From positions 1 through 52,305 of IMG/VR virus record IMGVR_UViG_3300047481_000444: a stretch of DNA of 52,305 nt; one strand, written 5' to 3'. Position numbers and translations under genes: made by a program. The DNA comes from a virus. Shown here piece after piece: positions 1 to 7,101 of this stretch (within the stretch, counting starts at the first letter, position 1; each line of letters opens with the position of its first letter). Under the pieces are notes generated by a model. It searched no databases. It was not told the DNA's origin and worked only from the letters and a program-made list of their open reading frames with translations.

Positions 1-306
1 GTGCCGCCTGTGCAGCCTGTGGAGAAGACCCAGCGAAAGGCAAAGAAGCTGGAAGAGGTGTTGTTGGATGACACCAAATACCTCACCATATCTGAATTTG
101 AGATGTTCAGAGCAGATGTGCTGAGGCAACTAAAGGAAATAAGAAAAGAGCTATGGCGTTTATCAAAACCCATGTCGCCTGTGGAGCCTGTGGAAGCAGT
201 GACGCCAGATCCATCAACGCTGACGGCTCTAGCTTCTGCTTCAGTTGCAATGGGTTCTTCCCAGCAGACAACCCTATCACTACCACGACCAAAAGGAAAA
301 ACGTGA
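1..306 (+). CDS. 3' part of a gene running over the window edge
   Basis: The reading frame is open from the first base and ends at 306. Its N-terminal half is charged and helical (K/E/R-rich, around residues 8-55) and its tail is P/S/T-rich. The last 154 bases overlap the primase-helicase in another frame. The first codons (PPVQPVEK) look like the natural continuation of the protein truncated at 52,305 (ending in EPLYT), so this is probably the C-terminal part of that gene across a circular junction rather than a gene starting at base 1. No recognised domain; function unknown. Confidence 0.55.
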   Translation: MPPVQPVEKTQRKAKKLEEVLLDDTKYLTISEFEMFRADVLRQLKEIRKELWRLSKPMSPVEPVEAVTPDPSTLTALASASVAMGSSQQTTLSLPRPKGKT

Positions 307-1754
307 GCAACGTCTCCAAATACTTTGATGACAACGAATCAGCACCTTGGCCTGAGCGTCGTTTGACCAGGGCAACATTGGAGCGCTATGGTGTCGTCAA
401 GAGCCAGAAGGATTGGTACTTTCCTTATCACGACAAAGACGGCACTCTTGTCGCTGCAAAGGTGAGGAACATTGCAGAGAAGAAGTTCCATGTTGAAGGT
501 GAGTTTGGTAAAGCTACGTTGTTTGGACAGCATCTTTACACCGCTGGTGGTAAGTATGTAACGGTTCTAGAGGGCGAAGCAGATTGCTTAGCGGCTTTCC
601 AAGCCACTGGCAGCAAGTGGCCTTGCGTCAGCATCCGCAGCGGTGCTTCCAACGCTCTGAAGGATTGCAGAGCAGCCTACGAATGGCTAGACAGCTTTGA
701 AAACATTGTCATCTGCTTTGACAATGATGAGCCTGGGAAGAAGGCAGCGAAGGAAGTGGCAGAACTCTTTGGCAACAAAGCCAAGGTGTTCAAGCACGAC
801 CCTGATATAAAGGACGCCTGTGACTACACCGCAGCCAACAAAGAGGCTGTGTTTGTACATAGGTGGTGGAGTGCTGAGCCCTACATTCCCGATGGCATCA
901 TTGCAGGCACAACGCTGTGGGATTTGGTGTCAACGCCACCAGAGCCTGCACAGTGTCTCTACCCTTGGTCTGGACTGAACTCTCTCACCAACGGTATCCG
1001 CACAGGTGAGCTTGTCACCATCACTGCTGGTAGTGGATTAGGTAAGTCACAGGTGATGCGTGAAATTGCTTGGCATGTGCTGTGCAACACAGATGACAAC
1101 CTTGGATTCTTGTTCATGGAAGAAGGCATCAGGAAGACAGGATTGTCTTTGATGTCGTTGGCAGTGAACAAGCCTTTGCATCTGCCAGACACTGTTGCTT
1201 CTGAAGAAGAACGCAAGGATGCTTTTGAACGAACCCTGGGCACGGGACGGATGTATCTGTTTGAGAATTTTGGAAGCACTTCTCTTGAGAACATTGTCAA
1301 CCGTGTGCGTTACATGTCAAAAGCATTGACATGCAAATATATCTTCCTTGATCACTTGTCCATCATTGTCAGTAGTCAAGAGAATGGCGATGAGAGAAAA
1401 GCTCTCGATGAAATCATGACGAAGCTGCGGATGTTGGTACAAGAAACAAACATTTCTTTGTTTGTGGTGTCACATCTGAAGAGGCCCGATGGCAAAGGCC
1501 ATGAGGACGGGGCTATGACGTCTCTGTCTCAGCTTCGTGGAAGCGCTGCCATTGCACAACTCAGCGACATGGTGATAGGTCTTGAGCGTAACGGACAAGC
1601 CGATGACCCAATGGAGCGCAACAAGACACGGCTGCGTGTGCTGAAGAATCGTTGGAATGGTGAGACAGGACCAGCGTGCTATCTGTTGTTCAACAAGCAG
1701 ACAGGCAGGATGCTGGAGGTTGATGACGTTGAGGAAGAAGAGGTGGTGCTGTGA
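153..1754 (+). CDS. T7 gp4-like DNA primase-helicase
   Basis: Bifunctional replisome protein that would make primers and unwind DNA at the phage fork. At the N-terminus is a zinc-binding module (C10, C13, C29, C32), then a Toprim primase core with an EGE motif (near residue 138) and a DND motif (near residue 190). The C-terminal half is a RecA/DnaB-type helicase with Walker A GSGLGKS near residues 292-299, Walker B FLDHLS and the conserved LSQLRGS segment. It ends in an acidic tail (DDVEEEEVV), as in T7 gp4, where the tail contacts polymerase. Length 533 aa is close to T7 gp4 (566 aa). The polymerase gene follows with a 4-base overlap. Confidence 0.95.
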   Translation: MAFIKTHVACGACGSSDARSINADGSSFCFSCNGFFPADNPITTTTKRKNVSNVSKYFDDNESAPWPERRLTRATLERYGVVKSQKDWYFPYHDKDGTLVAAKVRNIAEKKFHVEGEFGKATLFGQHLYTAGGKYVTVLEGEADCLAAFQATGSKWPCVSIRSGASNALKDCRAAYEWLDSFENIVICFDNDEPGKKAAKEVAELFGNKAKVFKHDPDIKDACDYTAANKEAVFVHRWWSAEPYIPDGIIAGTTLWDLVSTPPEPAQCLYPWSGLNSLTNGIRTGELVTITAGSGLGKSQVMREIAWHVLCNTDDNLGFLFMEEGIRKTGLSLMSLAVNKPLHLPDTVASEEERKDAFERTLGTGRMYLFENFGSTSLENIVNRVRYMSKALTCKYIFLDHLSIIVSSQENGDERKALDEIMTKLRMLVQETNISLFVVSHLKRPDGKGHEDGAMTSLSQLRGSAAIAQLSDMVIGLERNGQADDPMERNKTRLRVLKNRWNGETGPACYLLFNKQTGRMLEVDDVEEEEVVL

Positions 1755-3565
1755 TTTTCCTTGACGGTGAAACCAACCTAACCCATGACACCATCTGGCT
1801 TGTCATCACCAAGAAAGATGATGAGGTGAAGGCATGGAAGGACAGGACAGGTCTTCAACAATATCTTGATGGACATCAGGTTGTTGCTCACAATGGCATT
1901 GAGTTTGACTTTGATGTCCTAGCCAAGGTGTGGAAGGTGCATGTACCTGAGCATATGCAGGTAGATACGTTGGTGATGTCACGGCTGTACAACCCTGAGC
2001 TAGCTCCTCCTGAAGAAGATCCCAAGGCAGGGAAGCACAGCCTGCGTAGCTGGGGTATTCGCTTTGGCGACTACAAAGGAGACTTCGACGCTTTTGAGAC
2101 AGGCTGGTCTCAGGAGATGGAAGACTATTGCATTCAGGATGTGCTGCTGCTGGAGAAGCTCCATCAACACCTGACGCAAGAGATGAATGCTATGGGCTTC
2201 AGTGCCTACAGCATTGAACTAGAGCACAAGGTTGCTCACATCTGCAAAAGGATGATGGACAATGGTTATCCCATCGATGTCCCTAAAGCTCAGACTCTTC
2301 TGGCTACACTGTCAGGTAAGATGGCTGACATTGAGAATCGCCTTCAAGAAGTATTTCCACCAACCATAGAAGAGACAAAGACTCCTCAATTTTGGGAGGT
2401 TGTCACTGATGATTGGAAGGAGTACAAGGCAGACACCAAAGGGGCTCTACTGGAGTTGCTGAAGTCCTCTGGTGTACCTAAGCCATCGAAGGTGATACAG
2501 GAAGCGCTACCAGGGCCGATGAAGGTGAAGGTTATTCCATTCAATCCTGGCAGCAGGCAACAGATTGCAGAACGTCTTCAGAGCCTCGGTGTTGAGTTCA
2601 CTGAGACAACGGAGAAGGGCTCGATCAGCATCAACGAAGACATCCTCGGTGACATTGACAAGCCTGAGGCTAAGCTGCTCAATGAATACCTGATGCTGCA
2701 AAAGCGTGTGGCACAGGTGAGTAGCTGGCTTGAGAAGGAGAAGGATGGTGTTGTCTATGGACGCATCATTGCCTGTGGTGCTGTCACAGGCAGAGCTACA
2801 CACAACAGCCCTAATCTAGGGCAGGTGCCGAATGTGTCAGCGCCCTATGGCAATGAATGCAGAGAAGTGTGGCACCCAGGTCAGGGCAGGATGCAGGTTG
2901 GTGTTGACCTCAGCGGCATCGAGCTACGTTGTCTTGCTCACTATCTGAATGATGAAGAATGGACCAACACGCTGTTGACAGGTGATGTCCATTGGATGAA
3001 TGCACAGGCTTTTGGGCTGGTTCCAAAGGGCACAGTGAAGGACGACAGCGCTGAGCATAAGAAGGTGAGGAACATGACGAAGACGCTGACCTATGGCGTC
3101 TTGTATGGCGCTGGCGCTGAGAAGGCTGGCTCCATCGTTGGTGGTTCTTCTACCAAAGGTAAGAAGCTCATTGACAACTTCATCAACAACACACCCGGTC
3201 TGGCTGAGTTAAAGAAGAAGCTGTCAAAGTTCGTCAAGAAGGGACACCTACCTGGGCTTGATGGCAGGCGTGTGTGGGTACGCAGCGAGCACGCTGCTCT
3301 TAACACCCTGCTCCAATCCGCAGGTGCCATCATCGCCAAGCAGTGGCTTGTTGAGTCTGTGCAGCTATTGAAGGACAACAACATTGATGCTAAACTCATC
3401 GCCTTCGTTCACGACGAGACACAATGGAGTGTGTTGCCAGTGCAAGCTGAGCAGGCTGCTCGATTGGTGGAGCAGGCAGCAGCAAAGGCTGGTGAGGCTC
3501 TGAAGTTCCGTTGTAGGGTGGATGCTGAAGGCAAGGTTGGAAACAACTGGAAGGAATGTCACTAA
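1751..3565 (+). CDS. Family A DNA polymerase, T7 gp5-like
   Basis: Replicative DNA polymerase with 3'-5' proofreading. The exonuclease domain carries Exo I (LDGE, residues 4-7), Exo II (AHNGIEFD) and an Exo III tyrosine motif (YCIQD). The polymerase domain carries motif A (VDLSGIELR, near 385), motif B (KTLTYGVLYGAG, near 445) and motif C (VHDE, near 553), matching T7 polymerase in order and spelling. At 604 aa it is shorter than T7 gp5 (704 aa). It starts with GTG overlapping the helicase stop (GTGA), which indicates translational coupling. A structured leader follows it before the ssDNA-binding protein gene. Confidence 0.96.
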   Translation: MIFLDGETNLTHDTIWLVITKKDDEVKAWKDRTGLQQYLDGHQVVAHNGIEFDFDVLAKVWKVHVPEHMQVDTLVMSRLYNPELAPPEEDPKAGKHSLRSWGIRFGDYKGDFDAFETGWSQEMEDYCIQDVLLLEKLHQHLTQEMNAMGFSAYSIELEHKVAHICKRMMDNGYPIDVPKAQTLLATLSGKMADIENRLQEVFPPTIEETKTPQFWEVVTDDWKEYKADTKGALLELLKSSGVPKPSKVIQEALPGPMKVKVIPFNPGSRQQIAERLQSLGVEFTETTEKGSISINEDILGDIDKPEAKLLNEYLMLQKRVAQVSSWLEKEKDGVVYGRIIACGAVTGRATHNSPNLGQVPNVSAPYGNECREVWHPGQGRMQVGVDLSGIELRCLAHYLNDEEWTNTLLTGDVHWMNAQAFGLVPKGTVKDDSAEHKKVRNMTKTLTYGVLYGAGAEKAGSIVGGSSTKGKKLIDNFINNTPGLAELKKKLSKFVKKGHLPGLDGRRVWVRSEHAALNTLLQSAGAIIAKQWLVESVQLLKDNNIDAKLIAFVHDETQWSVLPVQAEQAARLVEQAAAKAGEALKFRCRVDAEGKVGNNWKECH

Positions 3566-3566
3566 C

Positions 3567-3598
3567 ACACGAAGCTACAGCGTGTTCAATTCTGTAGC
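3567..3598 (+). promoter_or_regulatory. Candidate H-type RNA pseudoknot upstream of the ssDNA-binding protein gene
   Basis: Stem 1 pairs ACACG (3567-3571) with CGTGT (3581-3585). Stem 2 pairs GCTACAG (3574-3580) with CTGTAGC (3592-3598). The stems interleave with loops of 2, 0 and 6 nt, the classic H-type geometry. It fills the gap between the polymerase stop (3565) and the ribosome binding site (about 3604). In T4 a pseudoknot at the same position lets gp32 bind its own mRNA and repress translation; the same role here is inference. Confidence 0.65.
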
Positions 3599-3611
3599 AC
3601 ATTGAAGGAAG

Positions 3612-4019
3612 ATGAAAATGGAAGCTGTGAAACTGAAGGCTACTCTGTTCTGGTGCCAACACAACAAGGTCAACGACATGTCTGGCAAGTACCAGATTGA
3701 CCTGTGTGAACTTTCTGATGCCGCTGTCGAGGCGCTGGAAGGTATTGGCATCGATGTCAAGCAGAAGGACGGGCTTGGTCGCTACATCACTTGCAAGTCC
3801 AACAAACCCATCAAGGTTGTTGACACTGACGGTGATGAGATTGATGAAGACATCGGCAATGGCAGCAAAGCCAAAGCCGTTGTGTCTTCCTACGAATGGA
3901 AGTACAAGAACAGGAAGGGTGTATCTCCTTCGTTGAAGAAGATTGTCGTCACTGAGCATGTCGAATTTGGTGGCGGCAGTGGAGGCAAGACGACGCTAAA
4001 CGACGACGAAGTGCTCTGA
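3612..4019 (+). CDS. gp2.5-like single-stranded DNA-binding protein
   Basis: Protects and organises ssDNA at the replication fork. Similarity to T7 gp2.5 is visible in the order YQIDL, then VVDTDGDEI, GNGSKAKAV, YEWKYKN.KGVS and HVEFGGG, and in a short acidic C-terminus (NDDEVL), the tail by which gp2.5 contacts polymerase and helicase. At 135 aa it is much shorter than T7 gp2.5 (232 aa), mainly in the N-terminal half and the tail. The GAAGGAAG ribosome binding site abuts the ATG at 3612; the in-frame ATG at 3618 has better spacing and may be the true start. Possibly autoregulated through the pseudoknot in its leader. Confidence 0.85.
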   Translation: MKMEAVKLKATLFWCQHNKVNDMSGKYQIDLCELSDAAVEALEGIGIDVKQKDGLGRYITCKSNKPIKVVDTDGDEIDEDIGNGSKAKAVVSSYEWKYKNRKGVSPSLKKIVVTEHVEFGGGSGGKTTLNDDEVL

Positions 4020-4180
4020 TGATTTCTATCAAGCTGCCGTCAGAAGGCGATGTCTCTGTTGTTGTCCAGGCTCTGCGTGTCATTGGTCAGCATCATCTTG
4101 CTGGCTACATCGTGCAGCAGGTGGAACAGCAGCAGAGGCTTGTCATCGATGATGCAACGCTTGTGAGGGAAGCTCAGTGA
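4019..4180 (+). CDS. Small hypothetical protein (53 aa)
   Basis: ATG at 4019 overlaps the upstream TGA by one base (TGATG), and its stop overlaps the GTG start of the exonuclease by four bases (GTGA). It therefore fills the gap exactly in a coupled operon. The protein starts MISIKLPSEG, ends in IDDATLVREAQ and has a glutamine-rich middle (QQVEQQQR). No recognised domain. Position suggests a replication accessory role, but that is only context. Confidence 0.7.
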   Translation: MISIKLPSEGDVSVVVQALRVIGQHHLAGYIVQQVEQQQRLVIDDATLVREAQ

Positions 4181-4866
4181 AGGCGCTCATCGACGGAGAT
4201 GTTTTGTGCTATAGGGCTGCATTCGCCTGCAAAGACGACTCAGCCTCTATGGCACGATACACCATCGACAGCAGCGTAACAACAGCATTGTTAACGTGCG
4301 ACACCGATGATAGAGAGTATTACTCTTGGCAAATATATTTGACAGGAGCTACCAACTTCAGAAACAAGATAGCCAAGACAGCCGTCTACAAAGGCAACAG
4401 AACGCAACCAAAGCCACAGCATCTGCCTGTGGTGCGGAAACATCTGTTGAAGGAATGGAAGGCTGTGCTGTCTAAAGGTGAAGAAGCCGACGACTCCATT
4501 GCCATTGAAGCCACGAAGCTCAATCACCAGTGCTGCATCATCTCCATCGACAAGGACTTCATGCAAGTGCCTTGTCACATCTACAACCCTGTTAAACGAG
4601 AACATCACTTCATTGAACCCTTTGATGGACTACGCAACTTCTACAAGCAAATTCTCACTGGTGATGCTGTGGACAACATCATTGGTCTTCATGGCATAGG
4701 GCCTGTAAAGGCTGCTAGGCTGCTTGAAAACTGCACCACAGAGCAACAGATGTATGAAGCCTGCGTAGAAGCCTATGAGGGCAATGTAGAGCGTGTCATC
4801 GAGAACGGACAACTGTTATGGCTGAGACGAAAGGAAAAGGAAATATGGCAACCACCGAAGGCGTGA
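4177..4866 (+). CDS. 5'-3' exonuclease, FEN/PIN family (T7 gp6-like role)
   Basis: Structure-specific 5' nuclease expected to remove RNA primers and degrade host DNA. The N-terminus has the first metal-binding acidic residues (IDGD, residues 6-9). Further acidic sites are at EEADD (near 107) and SIDKDF (near 127), followed by the helix-three-turn-helix DNA-binding motif (GDAVDN then GLHGIGPVKAARLL, near residues 163-187). At 229 aa it is a compact single-domain FEN nuclease. GTG start coupled to the small upstream gene. Confidence 0.88.
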   Translation: MKALIDGDVLCYRAAFACKDDSASMARYTIDSSVTTALLTCDTDDREYYSWQIYLTGATNFRNKIAKTAVYKGNRTQPKPQHLPVVRKHLLKEWKAVLSKGEEADDSIAIEATKLNHQCCIISIDKDFMQVPCHIYNPVKREHHFIEPFDGLRNFYKQILTGDAVDNIIGLHGIGPVKAARLLENCTTEQQMYEACVEAYEGNVERVIENGQLLWLRRKEKEIWQPPKA

Positions 4867-5216
4867 AACACGATGAAGGAAAACCTCAATTCTCTCTAAT
4901 GAAGCCTGATGCTTTGATGGAGATGGTGGCTGTGTTGACATATGGGGCTAAGAAATATAGCCCTGACAATTGGAAGCTGCTGGAGAATGCGCGTCAGCGC
5001 TACTTCGATGCTGCCAACAGGCATCTGTGGCAGTGGTATGGTGGTGAAGAGAAAGACCCTGAATCAGGGCTGCACCATCTGGCACATGCTATGTCGTCGT
5101 TGATGTTCTTGATTCAGATGGATGTAGACAAGAAACCAACAAAAGTATCTGTTCACAACGTCACCAAGGGAACACATGAAGACTGGATGCTAGAGTCAGT
5201 ACCGCATGGCTACTGA
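4845..5216 (+). CDS. dATP/dGTP pyrophosphohydrolase-like protein (former DUF5664)
   Basis: Resembles the phage family now named for dATP/dGTP diphosphohydrolase activity (MazZ-related). Landmarks are the KHDEGKPQFSL start, the YGAKKY.PDNW segment and the helical HHLAHAMSSLMFL core with its conserved histidines. It would hydrolyse purine dNTPs and reshape the dNTP pool. The ATG at 4845 is preferred over 4818 because AAGGAAAAGGAAAT lies just before it. It overlaps the exonuclease end and is followed by an 11-base overlap with the HNH gene. Some relatives serve phages with 2-aminoadenine DNA, but no PurZ or DatZ is visible here. Confidence 0.72.
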   Translation: MATTEGVKHDEGKPQFSLMKPDALMEMVAVLTYGAKKYSPDNWKLLENARQRYFDAANRHLWQWYGGEEKDPESGLHHLAHAMSSLMFLIQMDVDKKPTKVSVHNVTKGTHEDWMLESVPHGY

Positions 5217-5679
5217 TGTAGTCTGGACAGAGGCCCGCTTCAGGGCCTTCATCGTCAGTGCGTTGAGAAAGGCTTCATCTCGTTGGCCTGCGAAATATCA
5301 GACAATGAAAGAAGCCTGTGTAGGTAGATCCATCAATACCAGCACAGGTAAGATGGCTCTGCACTACAAATGTGCAGGCTGCTGTGGTACATTCCCTGCG
5401 ACGGCTGTGGCAGTGGATCACATACAGCCTGTGGTGGAGCCTAAAACAGGCTTCGTTAATTGGGACACATTCATTGCAAGATTGTTCTGTAACAAGGAAG
5501 GCTTGCAGGTTTTGTGCAAGGTCTGTCATGATGCAAAGACAGCAACGGAAAGAAAGGAACGCAAAGATGTACTCGCTAAATCTAGAGTGGGAAACAGTGC
5601 AGAGCATGGTGTTGCAGATGCTGAAGGAAGACTACAAAAGCCTTCACGCAGACCTAAAAAGGGACTTCCAGCACCCTGA
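5206..5679 (+). CDS. HNH-type endonuclease-like zinc protein
   Basis: A probable nuclease with two zinc-knuckle pairs (CAGCC near residue 57 and CKVCH near residue 103) bracketing an HNH core (AVDHIQPVV near residue 69, then N.EGLQVLCKVCHDAKT). This treble-clef arrangement matches small phage HNH proteins. The lysine/arginine-rich tail (residues 110-157) overlaps the next gene. It sits inside the replication operon rather than inside an intron, so it may be an operon nuclease rather than a homing enzyme; that is inference. Confidence 0.7.
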   Translation: MATDVVWTEARFRAFIVSALRKASSRWPAKYQTMKEACVGRSINTSTGKMALHYKCAGCCGTFPATAVAVDHIQPVVEPKTGFVNWDTFIARLFCNKEGLQVLCKVCHDAKTATERKERKDVLAKSRVGNSAEHGVADAEGRLQKPSRRPKKGLPAP

Positions 5680-5935
5680 AGATAGAGCCTTCAACATCAA
5701 GATGAAGGAAGCCTTCGGTGTTCTTTTCCGCTATTACATGGCTTCAGCAGAGGCTGATGAATTTGTAAAGAGCGTTGAAGAAGGGAAGGAAGACGAAAGC
5801 ATCCAAATCCACATGGATGAAGAAACAACGCAGAAGGTCTTTGAAGCCGCTCTCTACTCTGCCATCAACAACTACCTACAGGAACAGAAAGATGCCGTCC
5901 AGCGCCAAATTGATTTGGGCAACACCCAATCTTGA
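5567..5935 (+). CDS. Hypothetical acidic helical protein (122 aa)
   Basis: Starts MYSLNLEWETV, with GGAA a few bases upstream. It begins inside the HNH gene (113-base overlap) and ends inside the thymidylate synthase gene. The protein is helical and acidic, with a conserved-looking AFNIKMKEAFGVLFRYYMAS segment and EEGKEDESI. No recognised domain. The longer upstream extension of this frame is only the HNH gene read out of frame. Confidence 0.7.
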   Translation: MYSLNLEWETVQSMVLQMLKEDYKSLHADLKRDFQHPEDRAFNIKMKEAFGVLFRYYMASAEADEFVKSVEEGKEDESIQIHMDEETTQKVFEAALYSAINNYLQEQKDAVQRQIDLGNTQS

Positions 5936-6551
5936 AAGCGTCCTTGCCTATTGTGCTCGTGTTAGCAACCCTGCTAACCAGCACAATGATGAGACAGCAC
6001 CAAAGCTGCTTCGCTACTGCATGAAACATAAACACTGGTCTGTGTTTGAGATGGGCAACATCTGCATCGAGATTGAAACAATGAGAGACATTGCCCGTCA
6101 AATTCTCAGGCATCGTAGCTTCAGCTTTCAAGAATTCAGCCAACGCTATGCTGTTGTAGGTGATCACGATATCAGCGCAGCCAGGATGAAGGACTACAAG
6201 AATAGGCAGAACAGCATCCCAACAGAGGATAGGGAGATTCAGCGCTGGTGGGAAGAACAGCAGCAGCAGACATGGAAGAAGGCTAAGGCTGTGTATGAAC
6301 ATGCCTTGAACATTGGCATTGCAAAGGAGGTGGCGAGGAAGGTGTTGCCTGAAGGCATGACGATGTCTCGGATGTACGTCAATGGCACTGTGCGTAGCTG
6401 GCTGCACTACATTGATGTACGTTGTGATGAAGCAACGCAGAAGGAGCATAGGGAATTGGCGACACAGTGTGGAGTCATTGTGGCAAACTTGCTACCATCT
6501 CTGTTCCCTATGCCTGATGGAGGCTACTATGGAACGAATCAAAGTCATTGA
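5892..6551 (+). CDS. thyX: Flavin-dependent thymidylate synthase
   Basis: Makes dTMP from dUMP using FAD and methylenetetrahydrofolate, feeding phage DNA synthesis. The ThyX signature RHRxxSxxxxSxRY is present as RHRSFSFQEFSQRY (near residues 73-86). Downstream are VARKVLPEGM and the NGTVRSWLHYIDVR active-site region. Length 219 aa is normal for the family. The ATG at 5892 is chosen because upstream sequence in this frame belongs to the previous gene. It sits among other dNTP-pool enzymes. Confidence 0.94.
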   Translation: MPSSAKLIWATPNLESVLAYCARVSNPANQHNDETAPKLLRYCMKHKHWSVFEMGNICIEIETMRDIARQILRHRSFSFQEFSQRYAVVGDHDISAARMKDYKNRQNSIPTEDREIQRWWEEQQQQTWKKAKAVYEHALNIGIAKEVARKVLPEGMTMSRMYVNGTVRSWLHYIDVRCDEATQKEHRELATQCGVIVANLLPSLFPMPDGGYYGTNQSH

Positions 6552-6708
6552 CCCACCACAAGGATGGAAATATGGATTCCCTAAACCAATCCCCGATGCT
6601 GTCGTCAACTTCAGACAATGGCTCATCGATAACGGATATCCAGAAAGGCTCATCGATGAATACGGAAAACACTTCTACTGCCGATCATGGTATCAAGACG
6701 CTGAATGA
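6529..6708 (+). CDS. Small hypothetical protein (59 aa)
   Basis: Starts MERIKVIDPPQGW with a TGGAGG ribosome binding site at 6518-6523, so 6529 is preferred over 6517. It contains KYGFPKPIPD and ends HFYCRSWYQDAE. It overlaps the end of thyX and the start of the MazG-like gene, as expected in this packed operon. No known domain. Confidence 0.65.
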   Translation: MERIKVIDPPQGWKYGFPKPIPDAVVNFRQWLIDNGYPERLIDEYGKHFYCRSWYQDAE

Positions 6709-7030
6709 CTATCAAGCTAAGGCATGGAGCTATGCGCTTCCCTCTGCTCAGACTTTTTCCTATCTCTTTCCAGGCATTGCTGCTGAGGTAGGTGAACTCT
6801 GTGGTGTGCAGGCTAAGTATGTCAGAGACAGAACTTTCTCCACAGACCATTGGATGTGGGAAAAAAGACAAGAAGATTTGCAAAAAGAACTAGGCGATGT
6901 CCTGTGGTTTGTTGCGGGCATCGCCTACAGCGCTGGCTGGGCGCTGGAAGACATTGCTCAAATGAACATTGACAAGCTGGAGGATAGACGACAGAGGAAT
7001 GTGATTCAAGGAAGTGGTGACAACCGCTAA
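6656..7030 (+). CDS. MazG-like nucleotide pyrophosphohydrolase
   Basis: All-alpha NTP pyrophosphohydrolase fold that would hydrolyse (d)NTPs to monophosphates. The metal-binding pattern ExxE then ExxD is present as EVGEL (near residue 45) and ELGDVLWFVAGI (near residue 80). Phage MazG-like proteins are thought to tune nucleotide or alarmone pools. The start at 6656 (MNTENTS) has AGAAAGG upstream; the longer open frame before it overlaps other genes. A terminator hairpin follows. Confidence 0.82.
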   Translation: MNTENTSTADHGIKTLNDYQAKAWSYALPSAQTFSYLFPGIAAEVGELCGVQAKYVRDRTFSTDHWMWEKRQEDLQKELGDVLWFVAGIAYSAGWALEDIAQMNIDKLEDRRQRNVIQGSGDNR

Positions 7031-7056
7031 GCTGTGATATAACCGCCGACCCCGTC

Positions 7057-7085
7057 AAGGCAGCTTCATTGCTGCCTTTGTTTTC
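7057..7085 (+). terminator. Rho-independent terminator after the MazG-like gene
   Basis: Stem AAGGCAGC (7057-7064) pairs with GCTGCCTT (7071-7078) around a six-base loop and is followed by a T-rich run. It separates the replication/dNTP operon from the ribonucleotide reductase gene. Confidence 0.8.
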
Positions 7086-7101
7086 TGTGAAGGAAGAAAG
7101 A

